A DNA stretch of 64,000 nucleotides from Lachnospiraceae bacterium UBA6998 (GTDB taxonomy: Bacteria > Bacillota > Clostridia > Lachnospirales > Lachnospiraceae), in contig DJXS01000038.1 of the NCBI GenBank assembly GCA_002448395.1, positions 12,539 through 76,538 of the forward strand, written 5' to 3'. Position numbers and translations under genes: made by a program. Position 1 is the first letter of the stretch, and each line of letters opens with the position of its first letter. Below the pieces are notes generated by a model. The model made no database searches and was not told the origin of the DNA. It saw only the letters and a list, made by a program, of their open reading frames with translations. This document shows positions 43,172 through 51,836 of this stretch, piece by piece.

Positions 43172-44821
43172 TCAGGATTCGTAACCATACATCTGATCCA
43201 AAAAGCGGAATCTTCCGCTGATCCAGCTGCTGATCCCGGAATATGCGTCGTATTCTTCTCCGGCGTACCACCTTCGCGTATTTCTCTCGAAAGCTCCGCT
43301 TTTTTCCAGATATTCCCTTTCCTCTTCAAAAAGAGTGTTTACATATTCCGGGTTTATTCCTCCGGATCTCCACTCTTTCCATTTGTATGCCGTATCTTCG
43401 CGAAGATCGTCTATGATCGTCGAAAGCCTTGCATATCCGTAATCCCTGTCAAAACGGATTTTATATGCGTCCGTAGAATCCGGAAGAAATACCGTGTTGC
43501 CGTGATCAGGATCCCATTTAAACTGATCGCCAAATGTATAGTTCAGATCCCATATGGTTTCATTCAGGGTATAGCCTCCATTGCCGTCACTATATGCTGC
43601 AACGTATATATTCTTCCAGGTATTATCCCCCGCTCTGGTCATCTCACAGAACAGTTCGTGAACGATAAAATTGTCCAAATTGAGGGTGATCCCGGCTTTA
43701 TTCATCTCTGACATATCTCCGGTTTCGAACACCATATCCTGATACAGCTGAAACGGATCATAAATCCAGCTTTTGTCCGGTTCCTTAGGATATTTTATTT
43801 CAAGATAAGAAACTCCGCTCCGGTTATGAATCTCTTCTTTCCCGTTGTAATCAGTAAGTCTTCCGGGAAAATCGATTTCTTCATACCATGTGCCTACTTT
43901 ATACAGATAGTCCCCGGGATTCATTCCCATAAGCTTTTTGTCTACCGGATACATGAGTCCATAGACGCCCATATACTCATTATTAAGGATCAATTCACAG
44001 TATTCGATCTGTGATGACGCAACAGGCTTTTCTTCCATCTCATTGAGCCGTTTCCATAGATCGTAACAGACCTTTTCTCTGGCAAGGCTTTTGTCCGTAC
44101 ATATGGAATTCAGAATCCAATCGTCATCTTTTCGAAGACCGAGAAAGCTCATCTTATCAGATCCCGAATCAGTCTTGGTAAGCTCCACGCGATAACTCTT
44201 CTTTTCAAACAGAGTTGACGTCGCTCCCCTTATATGAAACGAACAATCCGCCTCCTGATATTCCTTTCTATAAGGATCCAGCACACATATCCTGCCGGCG
44301 TATTCTTTGTCAGGTCCTGCTTCACCTTTTTCGTTGTACATACAGACAGCCGGAAGTCCTGTAAATACAAGATTGCATTCCATGTAATACTTGTCAGACA
44401 CAAGTGCCGTTTTAAAAGTCCTGTTTTCCTCTAAACATTGTTTTTTGTCATTGACTCTGTCATTCATAATGCAGATCTGCGTGTATGGAGCTTTCAGGGA
44501 GAAAGAACCGGTCCAGCTGTCTCCCATACAATCTTGCGGGATATAGACAGTATTGTCCTTCTCGTCATAAGGAACATCCATTTTAACAAACGCCATTACG
44601 GAAGCGTCAAAGTCCTTCTGTTTCTTTCCGGAAAGCATCTCTTTATACTGCTCTCCGTCCACAAAGCATGCTTCAACAGGCCTTTCCTTTTCGTCTTCAA
44701 AAAAAGCCTCAACAGCCCCTCCGGACCGGAAGGGATCTGTCAAGGCACCTGACGCAGCGGCAAACGCCGCTGCGCATAATAGTACGATTATGATAATTAA
44801 AGAAAGCTCATCTTTTTTCAT
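43172..44821 (-). CDS. CotH kinase family protein, membrane-anchored
   Basis: Protein-kinase-like enzyme of 549 residues related to spore-coat kinase CotH. An N-terminal signal anchor (residues about 6-28) exports the rest. The CotH region includes FHIRGATS, KKSYRVELTK (nucleotide-binding Lys region), LRKDDDWILNSICTDKSLAREK, EYMGVYGLMYPVDK, and the acidic WDLNYTFGD expected to hold catalytic Asp. It is the last gene of an exopolysaccharide operon, not near spore-coat genes, so its target is probably an exported or surface protein. The target is unknown. Confidence 0.85.
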   Translation of the reverse strand: MKKDELSLIIIIVLLCAAAFAAASGALTDPFRSGGAVEAFFEDEKERPVEACFVDGEQYKEMLSGKKQKDFDASVMAFVKMDVPYDEKDNTVYIPQDCMGDSWTGSFSLKAPYTQICIMNDRVNDKKQCLEENRTFKTALVSDKYYMECNLVFTGLPAVCMYNEKGEAGPDKEYAGRICVLDPYRKEYQEADCSFHIRGATSTLFEKKSYRVELTKTDSGSDKMSFLGLRKDDDWILNSICTDKSLAREKVCYDLWKRLNEMEEKPVASSQIEYCELILNNEYMGVYGLMYPVDKKLMGMNPGDYLYKVGTWYEEIDFPGRLTDYNGKEEIHNRSGVSYLEIKYPKEPDKSWIYDPFQLYQDMVFETGDMSEMNKAGITLNLDNFIVHELFCEMTRAGDNTWKNIYVAAYSDGNGGYTLNETIWDLNYTFGDQFKWDPDHGNTVFLPDSTDAYKIRFDRDYGYARLSTIIDDLREDTAYKWKEWRSGGINPEYVNTLFEEEREYLEKSGAFERNTRRWYAGEEYDAYSGISSWISGRFRFLDQMYGYES

Positions 44822-44829
44822 TATATTAA

Positions 44830-46161
44830 TTAATAGTATACTGTACCGAGCAGTTCCGCACCGCTGTCAGCGATCAGGCCGATCTCGTTGCGTATGTCGT
44901 TATAAGATGACCGGCCCACTTCTTCGGCGATGATCACGCCATTCAATTCTCTGAGTTTTCTGTAAGACTCAGCGTCTTTCGCTATGTTATTAAGCGCCGC
45001 AAAACTCAGCCCGTTTTTAGATCCGGAACTCTGTTTGTTAAGCTTTTCAGCCAGAGCACTCAGCTTCTTTCCGGAAATCGTGCCCGCTATACCGATCTTT
45101 TTGTCAGCCATTGAGGCCGTGCAGCTCTCGAGCCGCGCGAGCATGTAGTCAAGTCCGGCTTCGTCTTCAGACTTTCCATCCGAATAATCCGCCAGTGTTC
45201 TAAGTCCAAACTCTCCGTCGATCTCATCGGTCGAAAGGATTGCGCCTCTGTAAAGCACAAGACAGATCAAAGCGATGGCCATCAGGCAGGCACCGCCGGC
45301 AAATCCTACTATGCCGAGTTTGATTCCGTTTTTCAGCATGAATTTCTTGGAATACTGAGGAACCGAGGCCGGCTTAACAAGCTGTGACAGCTGGTTCTGA
45401 GACGTACGGAGCGATGTCTGCATTTTTGTGAGCGAATCAGTGTTCGTTTCCTGGAGAGTCTTGAGATTAGGCTCAACTACTGTCTGTGTGCCTTTTCCAT
45501 ACACCTCGATATCAAAACTTCCGAAATTGGAAAACAGATTTTTCCTGCTCATAACAACATCAAGCAGGTCATCTCTGATCGACTCGGCATGCGCTTCGTC
45601 CACACCTCGAACTACAACAGTCATATTCCCGCCCTGAGCATATATTCTGAGGTACAGAAGCTCATTGAGGTTAGCGGAGTTCATATTCTGTCTCTCCGCG
45701 ACGATCATACTCGTGTCTCCGTAGTAGATGTCGTCATAAATCGAATACAGCAGCGAGTACATTTCACTGCTTGATAAGTTGTCCTCTCCGCTGGGTACGA
45801 CCCGGATCTGAGCTGTAGCGATCGGACAGTTGTAGGGATCGATCTGCATTGCCGGAGCTGTCTGCATATATTCAAGCCTGTTGCTGATACCGCTCTGCAT
45901 TTCAGCGATGGATTTATTATAATCAGATATATTGGTATTATACATTTCCAGGTTATTCTTGTAGGTCTCATAAGACTTTATCATTTCATCCTTTTTAGAA
46001 TGAATGGAAAAAATCTTATAGGTACCGAAAAACGCACCCAGAATAATCCCCGCCAGCACGATCAGCTTCCATTTCCTAAGCGCACAGCGCAGAAGTTTCT
46101 CCAGACTGACCTGTCTGGTAGTTCCCTCTTCCCTGAAATCATAATAATCTTTCTGTGTCAA
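44830..46161 (-). CDS. Wzz-type chain-length/polysaccharide co-polymerase protein with degenerate kinase domain
   Basis: A 443-residue protein with membrane helices at about residues 33-51 and 282-304, the classic Wzz layout, and an extracytoplasmic domain between them with coiled-coil segments. The cytoplasmic C-terminus (about 350-443) resembles a BY-kinase Rossmann fold, but the Walker A region reads GTISGKKLS with no GK-S/T, and no Tyr cluster is seen beyond the final YY, so it is probably inactive. The start is a TTG with AGGA seven bases upstream. It likely sets chain length with the adjacent Wzy-like protein. Confidence 0.75.
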   Translation of the reverse strand: MTQKDYYDFREEGTTRQVSLEKLLRCALRKWKLIVLAGIILGAFFGTYKIFSIHSKKDEMIKSYETYKNNLEMYNTNISDYNKSIAEMQSGISNRLEYMQTAPAMQIDPYNCPIATAQIRVVPSGEDNLSSSEMYSLLYSIYDDIYYGDTSMIVAERQNMNSANLNELLYLRIYAQGGNMTVVVRGVDEAHAESIRDDLLDVVMSRKNLFSNFGSFDIEVYGKGTQTVVEPNLKTLQETNTDSLTKMQTSLRTSQNQLSQLVKPASVPQYSKKFMLKNGIKLGIVGFAGGACLMAIALICLVLYRGAILSTDEIDGEFGLRTLADYSDGKSEDEAGLDYMLARLESCTASMADKKIGIAGTISGKKLSALAEKLNKQSSGSKNGLSFAALNNIAKDAESYRKLRELNGVIIAEEVGRSSYNDIRNEIGLIADSGAELLGTVYY

Positions 46162-46212
46162 TGCTCTTTCCTTTCTGCTTAAAGCAAACCTTTTACACCG
46201 GCTGCAGAACTG

Positions 46213-47115
46213 TTAATCCGCGATCGGGATCAAAAGCGCGATCCCTTCCTTTTCTCTCTCGTGGTCTTTACTCATTTCTACTGTCGTCAGGTCAAAATAT
46301 TGTCCGCTCCTTATATCTTCAGATACAGTATCCCAGGACGGATCAGATTCATGCCATTTCCCATCCCAGAAAACTATGTTCCATACATGAGGCATTCCGT
46401 CACCACTGCCAGGGATCAGAATGCACCGTATCCCGCATCTGTCGAGCAAGTATTTGTAAGCCAGCGCGATTCCGTCACAGACGGCTTTTTTCCCGCACAC
46501 TGCTCCGTATGCCGTATGTTCAGCCTGCAGAGTGCTGTCGTACAGCGCCTCTTCCTCATATTCCGTTCCGGCAGTCAGGCAGTCATATAAAATCTGCGCC
46601 TTCTCCCTGTCTGTTTCTGCTGCCAAAGCGCTGCTGAGGTACTCTCCGGAGGCGCCGGCAAACTCACGCATCATAACATCCAGTTCTGCTTCGGACTCCG
46701 GGATCGGTATCACACTCACTGCATCGGCCTTTTCCTCTCCGCCGATACCGGCGCTCACTCTGTAATTATAGGAGCTGCTGAGCCAGAATATTTCCGGATG
46801 GTCGTACAGAAATCCCTGATACGCCACTGCAAGGTCTGAAACTGGTATTTCTGTTTCATTCCCCGACTTGTCTTTGATGAGGACCGGTTCGCTGTCGAAC
46901 GGCCTCTCTGCGCTAATCCTGAATGCATCATAAGCGGCTGCCTTTGCATCGTCAAATGATTCATAAAACCATTCGAAACTGTCCGCCTGAGCCGTGTTCT
47001 CTGCTTTTTTCGGATTCTCCGGTTTTACCGCTGCAGAGCAGCCCGAAAAAATAACCGCTGTGATAAAAGCCGTGAACAGAAAAGCAGAAGTCTGACTCAG
47101 TCCCGGCAGCTTCAT
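46213..47115 (-). CDS. transglutaminase-like exported lipoprotein
   Basis: A 300-residue protein with an N-terminal signal and a lipobox-like FSGC at Cys26, so it is probably anchored outside the membrane. The transglutaminase/protease-like triad is visible: Cys213 in KAVCDGIALAY, His243 in MPHVWNIV, Asp258 in ESDPSWD. The fold is used in peptidases, transglutaminases and amidases, so the reaction is not known. It overlaps the flippase gene by four bases (ATGA) and lies within an exopolysaccharide operon, suggesting a role in cell-surface assembly or cross-linking. Confidence 0.8.
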   Translation of the reverse strand: MKLPGLSQTSAFLFTAFITAVIFSGCSAAVKPENPKKAENTAQADSFEWFYESFDDAKAAAYDAFRISAERPFDSEPVLIKDKSGNETEIPVSDLAVAYQGFLYDHPEIFWLSSSYNYRVSAGIGGEEKADAVSVIPIPESEAELDVMMREFAGASGEYLSSALAAETDREKAQILYDCLTAGTEYEEEALYDSTLQAEHTAYGAVCGKKAVCDGIALAYKYLLDRCGIRCILIPGSGDGMPHVWNIVFWDGKWHESDPSWDTVSEDIRSGQYFDLTTVEMSKDHEREKEGIALLIPIAD

Positions 47116-48566
47116 GTGGCCTTCCTCTTTCTCTTCAGGATCTTTCCCATTAAGAGATCTGACACAAAGCTGTCCCGCAGGAGCGTGATCACTGCGCAGT
47201 AAACGGTAAATCCGATTGCGATCTCCGCAAGCAGCGCAATTATATCAGATGTGACAGCGCCGTCAAGAGCCTTGATCACGATCAGCATGCTCACTCCGGC
47301 GATCAGTTTCTTCCAGCTGTCTTTTACTATCGTATCCAGCCTGAGATAGCCATTACAGTTTTTCAAATAAAGAACTGTGATGACCGTTTCCGCGATCAGG
47401 GATGCTACTATGGCTCCGTATCCCCAGTATTTCGGGATAAGCACAAGATTCAGCATCAGGTTCACGACAGCTCCGATAATGATGTATCTTGCACTGAGTT
47501 TCCTGTATCCGGCCGGTGTATAGTATTGAGACCCAAGGCAATTGCTGATTCCGATAATAATGACGATCGGGCTCATCAGCATGAGCATGGTAACAACTCT
47601 GTCATAACCCGGTCCAAGGAATATGGGCACAAATCTCTTTGCGACACCTATCACTCCGAAGCACATCCCGATTCCCATAAAGAGAATGTAATTAGTGGAG
47701 TCCGCGATCCTTTCCTTGATCTCATCATACCTTTTTTCGGCAAAAAGAAATGACAGTCTGGATCCCAGGACCATATTAAGAGACGAAAAAGTCAATGCTT
47801 TCATCATGTTGATGATCTGCATCGTATAGTGATAGCATCCGTTCTCTGCTTTATTCTTTGTGATCACGCCGATCAGAATTCTGTCCAGAACCGTATAAAC
47901 ACTGGTTGCCACGGTAGGAATAAAGTATATCAGGGTCTCATGGAAGTGTTTGCGGAAAGTAAGTGTCCGAAAGTCCACCTTCTCCACAAACCGGGGCACA
48001 TAGAGCCACATGGAAAGATTCCCGATCATCGTGGATGCCGTGATAATAATGATATACAAAAGCAGGTCGTCCTCTTTTTTGACAAAGAGGAACATAAGGA
48101 CAACTCCGATCAGTTTGCAGGCCGCGTTCTTCGTAACGGTGTACTTGAACTGCTCCATTCCGGCAAAAAACCATGAAATGTCAAACATTGTGGAGAGAAG
48201 TCCCATAGTAAGGACAAGGTAGATCACCTTATACTGCGGGGTAAACGCTATAAAAACGAACCAGACAGCTATACAGACAGATGATGTCATTACTGTCATC
48301 AGTTCAATCTCCCAGAACAGCTTGCTTCTCATCGCAGCGTCATCCCTGACTCTTGCGATCTCTCTGACGCCGTAGGATGCTGTCCCGAGGGCTGCGAACA
48401 TGGCAAAATATGTCATGATCGAATTCGTGTAATCATATACACCGCTCTGGTCAGGCCCCAGCACTCTCGCTATATATGGAGCAGTAATGATAGGAAGAAT
48501 GATCAGCAGCAGCTGATAGAGCGTACTGATCGCGATATTCTTCTTTAAACTAGGCTGCGTGTTCAA
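47112..48566 (-). CDS. oligosaccharide flippase (Wzx-like, MATE/MVF superfamily)
   Basis: A 484-residue protein with about 12-14 hydrophobic helices that would flip lipid-linked oligosaccharide across the membrane. It begins LKKNIAISTLYQLLLIILPIITAPYIAR, here shortened as the family LPIITAPYIAR start, has SYGVREIARVRDD and a GLLSTMFDISWFFAGMEQF segment, all typical of Gram-positive Wzx proteins. The start is a TTG at 48566 with GAGG seven bases upstream, overlapping the polymerase gene by 17 bases. Together with the neighbouring Wzy-like protein it defines a Wzx/Wzy-type pathway. Confidence 0.88.
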   Translation of the reverse strand: MNTQPSLKKNIAISTLYQLLLIILPIITAPYIARVLGPDQSGVYDYTNSIMTYFAMFAALGTASYGVREIARVRDDAAMRSKLFWEIELMTVMTSSVCIAVWFVFIAFTPQYKVIYLVLTMGLLSTMFDISWFFAGMEQFKYTVTKNAACKLIGVVLMFLFVKKEDDLLLYIIIITASTMIGNLSMWLYVPRFVEKVDFRTLTFRKHFHETLIYFIPTVATSVYTVLDRILIGVITKNKAENGCYHYTMQIINMMKALTFSSLNMVLGSRLSFLFAEKRYDEIKERIADSTNYILFMGIGMCFGVIGVAKRFVPIFLGPGYDRVVTMLMLMSPIVIIIGISNCLGSQYYTPAGYRKLSARYIIIGAVVNLMLNLVLIPKYWGYGAIVASLIAETVITVLYLKNCNGYLRLDTIVKDSWKKLIAGVSMLIVIKALDGAVTSDIIALLAEIAIGFTVYCAVITLLRDSFVSDLLMGKILKRKRKAT

Positions 48567-49824
48567 TCTTTTTCCTCTTAATGCCGGTACATTGCAAACG
48601 CCCCTTTTTCCGGTGCCACTTCAAAAGATCGAGAGCGTACCAGATCCCGAACATGGAGGCATTTTCCGCGGGCAGTAATAATAAGTTATTAAACATTGAG
48701 TAAAGAGCAATACTGATCATCCAGATTGCCAGCGTTCTGTCGTTTTCCACTACAGATGCATACAGTATGATCGTATAAAACACAAGGATCATAGCAAAAA
48801 CGATCAGGCCGAAATAGATCATATCCTTTATGTATGCGCTGTCAAGGTAGAAATACGCGCCTTTTGTCGAATCGGTATTCTCTTTGATCTGCGTGCCGAA
48901 CAGATGGAGTCCGTAAGTGTCAAGTCCCTGTTTGGAAAGAGCGACTCTCTTATGGGAGAATGAGTTGAGTTTCGACATCCACTTAACTTTGGAATCGTAA
49001 ATACTCGAAACATAATAGGTTATAAACGCGGCCATAGGGAAGAAAGTCGCTGCCAGAATCCTGCACGGGACATTGTTCCTGATAAAAGGGATCCGGAACT
49101 TCACTACTATCACATACAGCGCGATGAAAAGCATGCAGATCGCAAAAGGCAGGGACGTATCCGTAACCATGTACAGCCAGACCGTTATCGCTGACATCAG
49201 GATGATCAAAGGCCATGGAACAGTCTTTCTCTGTGCGATCCCTCCGTTCCTTCCGGCTCTGTCAGGTTCCGTAAAGACATAGAAGGTGCAGAACAATATG
49301 TTCATGAAATTAATAGCGCCAAAGGTGACAAACACAAAATTGAGATATTCCCTCACGCGGCCGTTGATCTCGCTTCGTTCCAGCTCATTGTAGCCGACTG
49401 AATAGGTCAGAACCGGAATGAGCCATAGCACCGTACATGCGGCAAGAGATACCTTGCAAATACGCCGGAACGAGATATTTCTGGCTCCGTAAACCATAAG
49501 AAGGACCTGGATCAGAGGCATTCCGGTGTTGATATTCTCCTGAACCACTATAAAAACAGCTGCAGCTGTAATGAATACCGCGGCAGCTCTTTTATGCAGA
49601 GTTGTTTCTGTGAGAACAATCTTGACGAAGAAGATCAGCATACAGAAGTAGCGCGTAACTGTCAGTATTTTGTCGCCGAATAGCTCAAGGAAGATCGTCC
49701 TGCTTATATAAAACTGAATCAGCCAAAGAACAAGTCCGGTGAAGAAAAGGATCTCGCCAAAACTGACGCGGATCCCCTCATGGTCCAGCCTGACTTTAGC
49801 CTGTTGATAATTGTTTACTATCAT
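48550..49824 (-). CDS. O-antigen polymerase-like (Wzy-type) membrane protein
   Basis: A 424-residue membrane protein with about 11-12 hydrophobic helices and a long extracytoplasmic loop in the second half (around SIYDSKVKWMSKLNSF to KGAYFYLDSAYIKD), the general plan of Wzy polymerases. Wzy proteins are poorly conserved, so the call rests on topology and on position between the flippase and a glycosyltransferase. It would polymerise the repeat units flipped by Wzx. GAGG stands ten bases before the ATG. Confidence 0.65.
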   Translation of the reverse strand: MIVNNYQQAKVRLDHEGIRVSFGEILFFTGLVLWLIQFYISRTIFLELFGDKILTVTRYFCMLIFFVKIVLTETTLHKRAAAVFITAAAVFIVVQENINTGMPLIQVLLMVYGARNISFRRICKVSLAACTVLWLIPVLTYSVGYNELERSEINGRVREYLNFVFVTFGAINFMNILFCTFYVFTEPDRAGRNGGIAQRKTVPWPLIILMSAITVWLYMVTDTSLPFAICMLFIALYVIVVKFRIPFIRNNVPCRILAATFFPMAAFITYYVSSIYDSKVKWMSKLNSFSHKRVALSKQGLDTYGLHLFGTQIKENTDSTKGAYFYLDSAYIKDMIYFGLIVFAMILVFYTIILYASVVENDRTLAIWMISIALYSMFNNLLLLPAENASMFGIWYALDLLKWHRKKGRLQCTGIKRKKIEHAA

Positions 49825-49856
49825 CCAAATCCGTCCTCTTGTAATATCTGAACCCG

Positions 49857-50687
49857 TCAGAAACTCTCATTATACTTCTTATGGAAGAATTTCGCTTTGA
49901 GGAATGAGGCACCCTTCTTGACCCAGTCCACCTTCTCAATGTAGACCAGGGGCAATACCTTGATCGAAGAAGTGCTGATCGCTCCGGTCTCCACCTGCCT
50001 GTCCAGCCAGACATTAAAAATGATCTCGCTGATTCTTCCGTAAAGACGTCCTTCAAACGCGTCCAGCAGACTGTCGTCGATTCTCTTCTCGAGCTCCTCG
50101 AGGATGTCAAACAGCCATGTGCAGTAAATATTGAAATGAGCACGGTCCATGATGGCCATATTGAACATATAGCCGTGAGTCTGGTTCAGGACCTTATCAT
50201 AAGAATCCAGATACTCAGGATATCTCTCGGAGAGGACCGCTCTTGTTGCGTCCAGATGCTCCGCATAATGCGTATGCGCATAATGGGAATACAGAGTCTC
50301 GATAAAATAATGCTGGGGCGTAGGGACAAAGATCTCATACTTGCCCAGCATGGGCTGAAGCTCCCTGCCTGTGAGGATTGAATCAAACAGATCCTTTCCT
50401 CTTCTCTTTCCGCCGAAATACCGTCTGTAGTGAACAAGACCTATGTAGTCGGATTCCAGATTCTTCCAGGCCCAATAGATTCCCGTGAGCTCGCAGTAGC
50501 GGGGATTCTTGAGAGAGATATTGTCCCCCTCATTATCCTTCTGATATCCGAAATCAAGAGGATTTCCCTTGGCATCCCTCTTTCCCTCCGCGCCGACATG
50601 GACGGGAAGGTAGAGCGGATCATTGGGCATTCTGTATTTTTTATGTGTAGCTACGACGATCGTAGCGCTCAAAGGTTTCTCTGACAT
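49857..50687 (-). CDS. DUF4422 glycosyltransferase
   Basis: A 276-residue soluble protein of the DUF4422 family, which is associated with capsular and exopolysaccharide loci. It begins ATIVVATHKKYRMPNDPLY and has YCELTGIYWAWKNL, the acidic YIGLVHYRRYF block (family fingerprint near residue 85), and MFNMAIMDRAHF near residue 175. ATG 50687 with GGAG six bases upstream is chosen over 50699. First gene of the exopolysaccharide operon. The sugar transferred is unknown. Confidence 0.85.
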   Translation of the reverse strand: MSEKPLSATIVVATHKKYRMPNDPLYLPVHVGAEGKRDAKGNPLDFGYQKDNEGDNISLKNPRYCELTGIYWAWKNLESDYIGLVHYRRYFGGKRRGKDLFDSILTGRELQPMLGKYEIFVPTPQHYFIETLYSHYAHTHYAEHLDATRAVLSERYPEYLDSYDKVLNQTHGYMFNMAIMDRAHFNIYCTWLFDILEELEKRIDDSLLDAFEGRLYGRISEIIFNVWLDRQVETGAISTSSIKVLPLVYIEKVDWVKKGASFLKAKFFHKKYNESF

Positions 50688-50723
50688 TTTTAGCTCCAAA
50701 GAGATTTAAAGATTACCATTTCA

Positions 50724-50753
50724 ATACTATCATACTGGTGCGCTCTTTTTCAA
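50724..50753 (-). promoter_or_regulatory. candidate promoter of the exopolysaccharide operon
   Basis: On the minus strand TTGAAA (50748-50753) and TAGTAT (50724-50729), 18 bases apart, upstream of the DUF4422 gene. Only a moderate match. Confidence 0.45.
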
Positions 50754-50762
50754 TAATAAGAC

Positions 50763-51806
50763 TCAATAAAAGAAGCACGCGTCTCCGAATGAAAAGAATC
50801 TGTACTTCTCGCGTATTGCTTCTTCGTAAGCGCTCAGAACCTTTTCTCTTCCCGCAAATGCGGATACGAGCATTACAAGTGTTGATTCGGGCAGATGGAA
50901 ATTCGTGATCAGCGCATCCATGACCTTAAATCTGTAGCCCGGATAGATAAAGATCGATGTGTCATCAGATCCCGCGTGCACAATTCCGTTCTCATCCGAA
51001 GCGCTCTCTACCGTCCGGCACGCCGTAGTACCCACACAGATCACCCGGTGTCCTTCTTTGTGAGTGCGGTTGATAAGATCTGCCGCCTCATCGCTCACCT
51101 GGTACCACTCAGTGTGCATATGATGATTTTTGACATCATCAACTTTCACCGGCCGGAATGTCCCAAGCCCCACATGGAGCGTGACAAACGCAGTGTTCAC
51201 TCCCATTGCACGGATCTCATCCAGCAGCTCATTTGTGAAATGAAGTCCCGCTGTAGGAGCAGCGGCGCTGCCCTCATATTTCGCGTAGACTGTCTGATAC
51301 CGGTTTCTGTCACTGAGTTTGTGTGTAATATACGGCGGAAGCGGCATCTCGCCGAGCCTGTCCAGGACTTCTTCGAAGACTCCCTCGTACTCAAACTCCA
51401 CCAGTCTGTTCCCCTCATCGAGAACGTCGAGGATCACAGCCTTCAGGCTCCCGTCGCCGAAAGTTACCCGGGCTCCCGGTTTCAGTTTCTTTCCCGGCCT
51501 TACAAGTGTCTCCCACCTGTTGGCACCAAGTCTTTTCAGCAGCAGGATCTCGGCGTTTGCTCCCGTGTCTTCCTTTGTGCCCAGGAGCCTTGCGGGGATC
51601 ACTTTAGTATCGTTGAGGACCAGTGTGTCTCCGGGCCTTAGATATTCTTTAATATCGCTGAAGATCCTGTGTTCGATCTTTCCCGTGTTCTTATCCATGA
51701 CAAGCAGGCGGGAGGACGCTCTGTCCTCCAGCGGATCCTGCGCGATCAATTCCTGCGGCAGGTCAAAATAGTAATCCGATGTCTTTAATCCGGTAATCTG
51801 TTCCAT
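50763..51806 (-). CDS. queA: S-adenosylmethionine:tRNA ribosyltransferase-isomerase
   Basis: Transfers and rearranges the ribosyl part of SAM onto preQ1 in tRNA, giving epoxyqueuosine. Family signatures appear through all 347 residues: [32 protein letters not shown], the central [23 protein letters not shown] and [16 protein letters not shown]. It lies 30 bases after the M18 aminopeptidase gene. No tgt follows; the next gene downstream is the exopolysaccharide operon. Confidence 0.95.
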   Translation of the reverse strand: MEQITGLKTSDYYFDLPQELIAQDPLEDRASSRLLVMDKNTGKIEHRIFSDIKEYLRPGDTLVLNDTKVIPARLLGTKEDTGANAEILLLKRLGANRWETLVRPGKKLKPGARVTFGDGSLKAVILDVLDEGNRLVEFEYEGVFEEVLDRLGEMPLPPYITHKLSDRNRYQTVYAKYEGSAAAPTAGLHFTNELLDEIRAMGVNTAFVTLHVGLGTFRPVKVDDVKNHHMHTEWYQVSDEAADLINRTHKEGHRVICVGTTACRTVESASDENGIVHAGSDDTSIFIYPGYRFKVMDALITNFHLPESTLVMLVSAFAGREKVLSAYEEAIREKYRFFSFGDACFFY

Positions 51807-51836
51807 ACTGTCCTATAATTCTTTCGTACCAATCCT

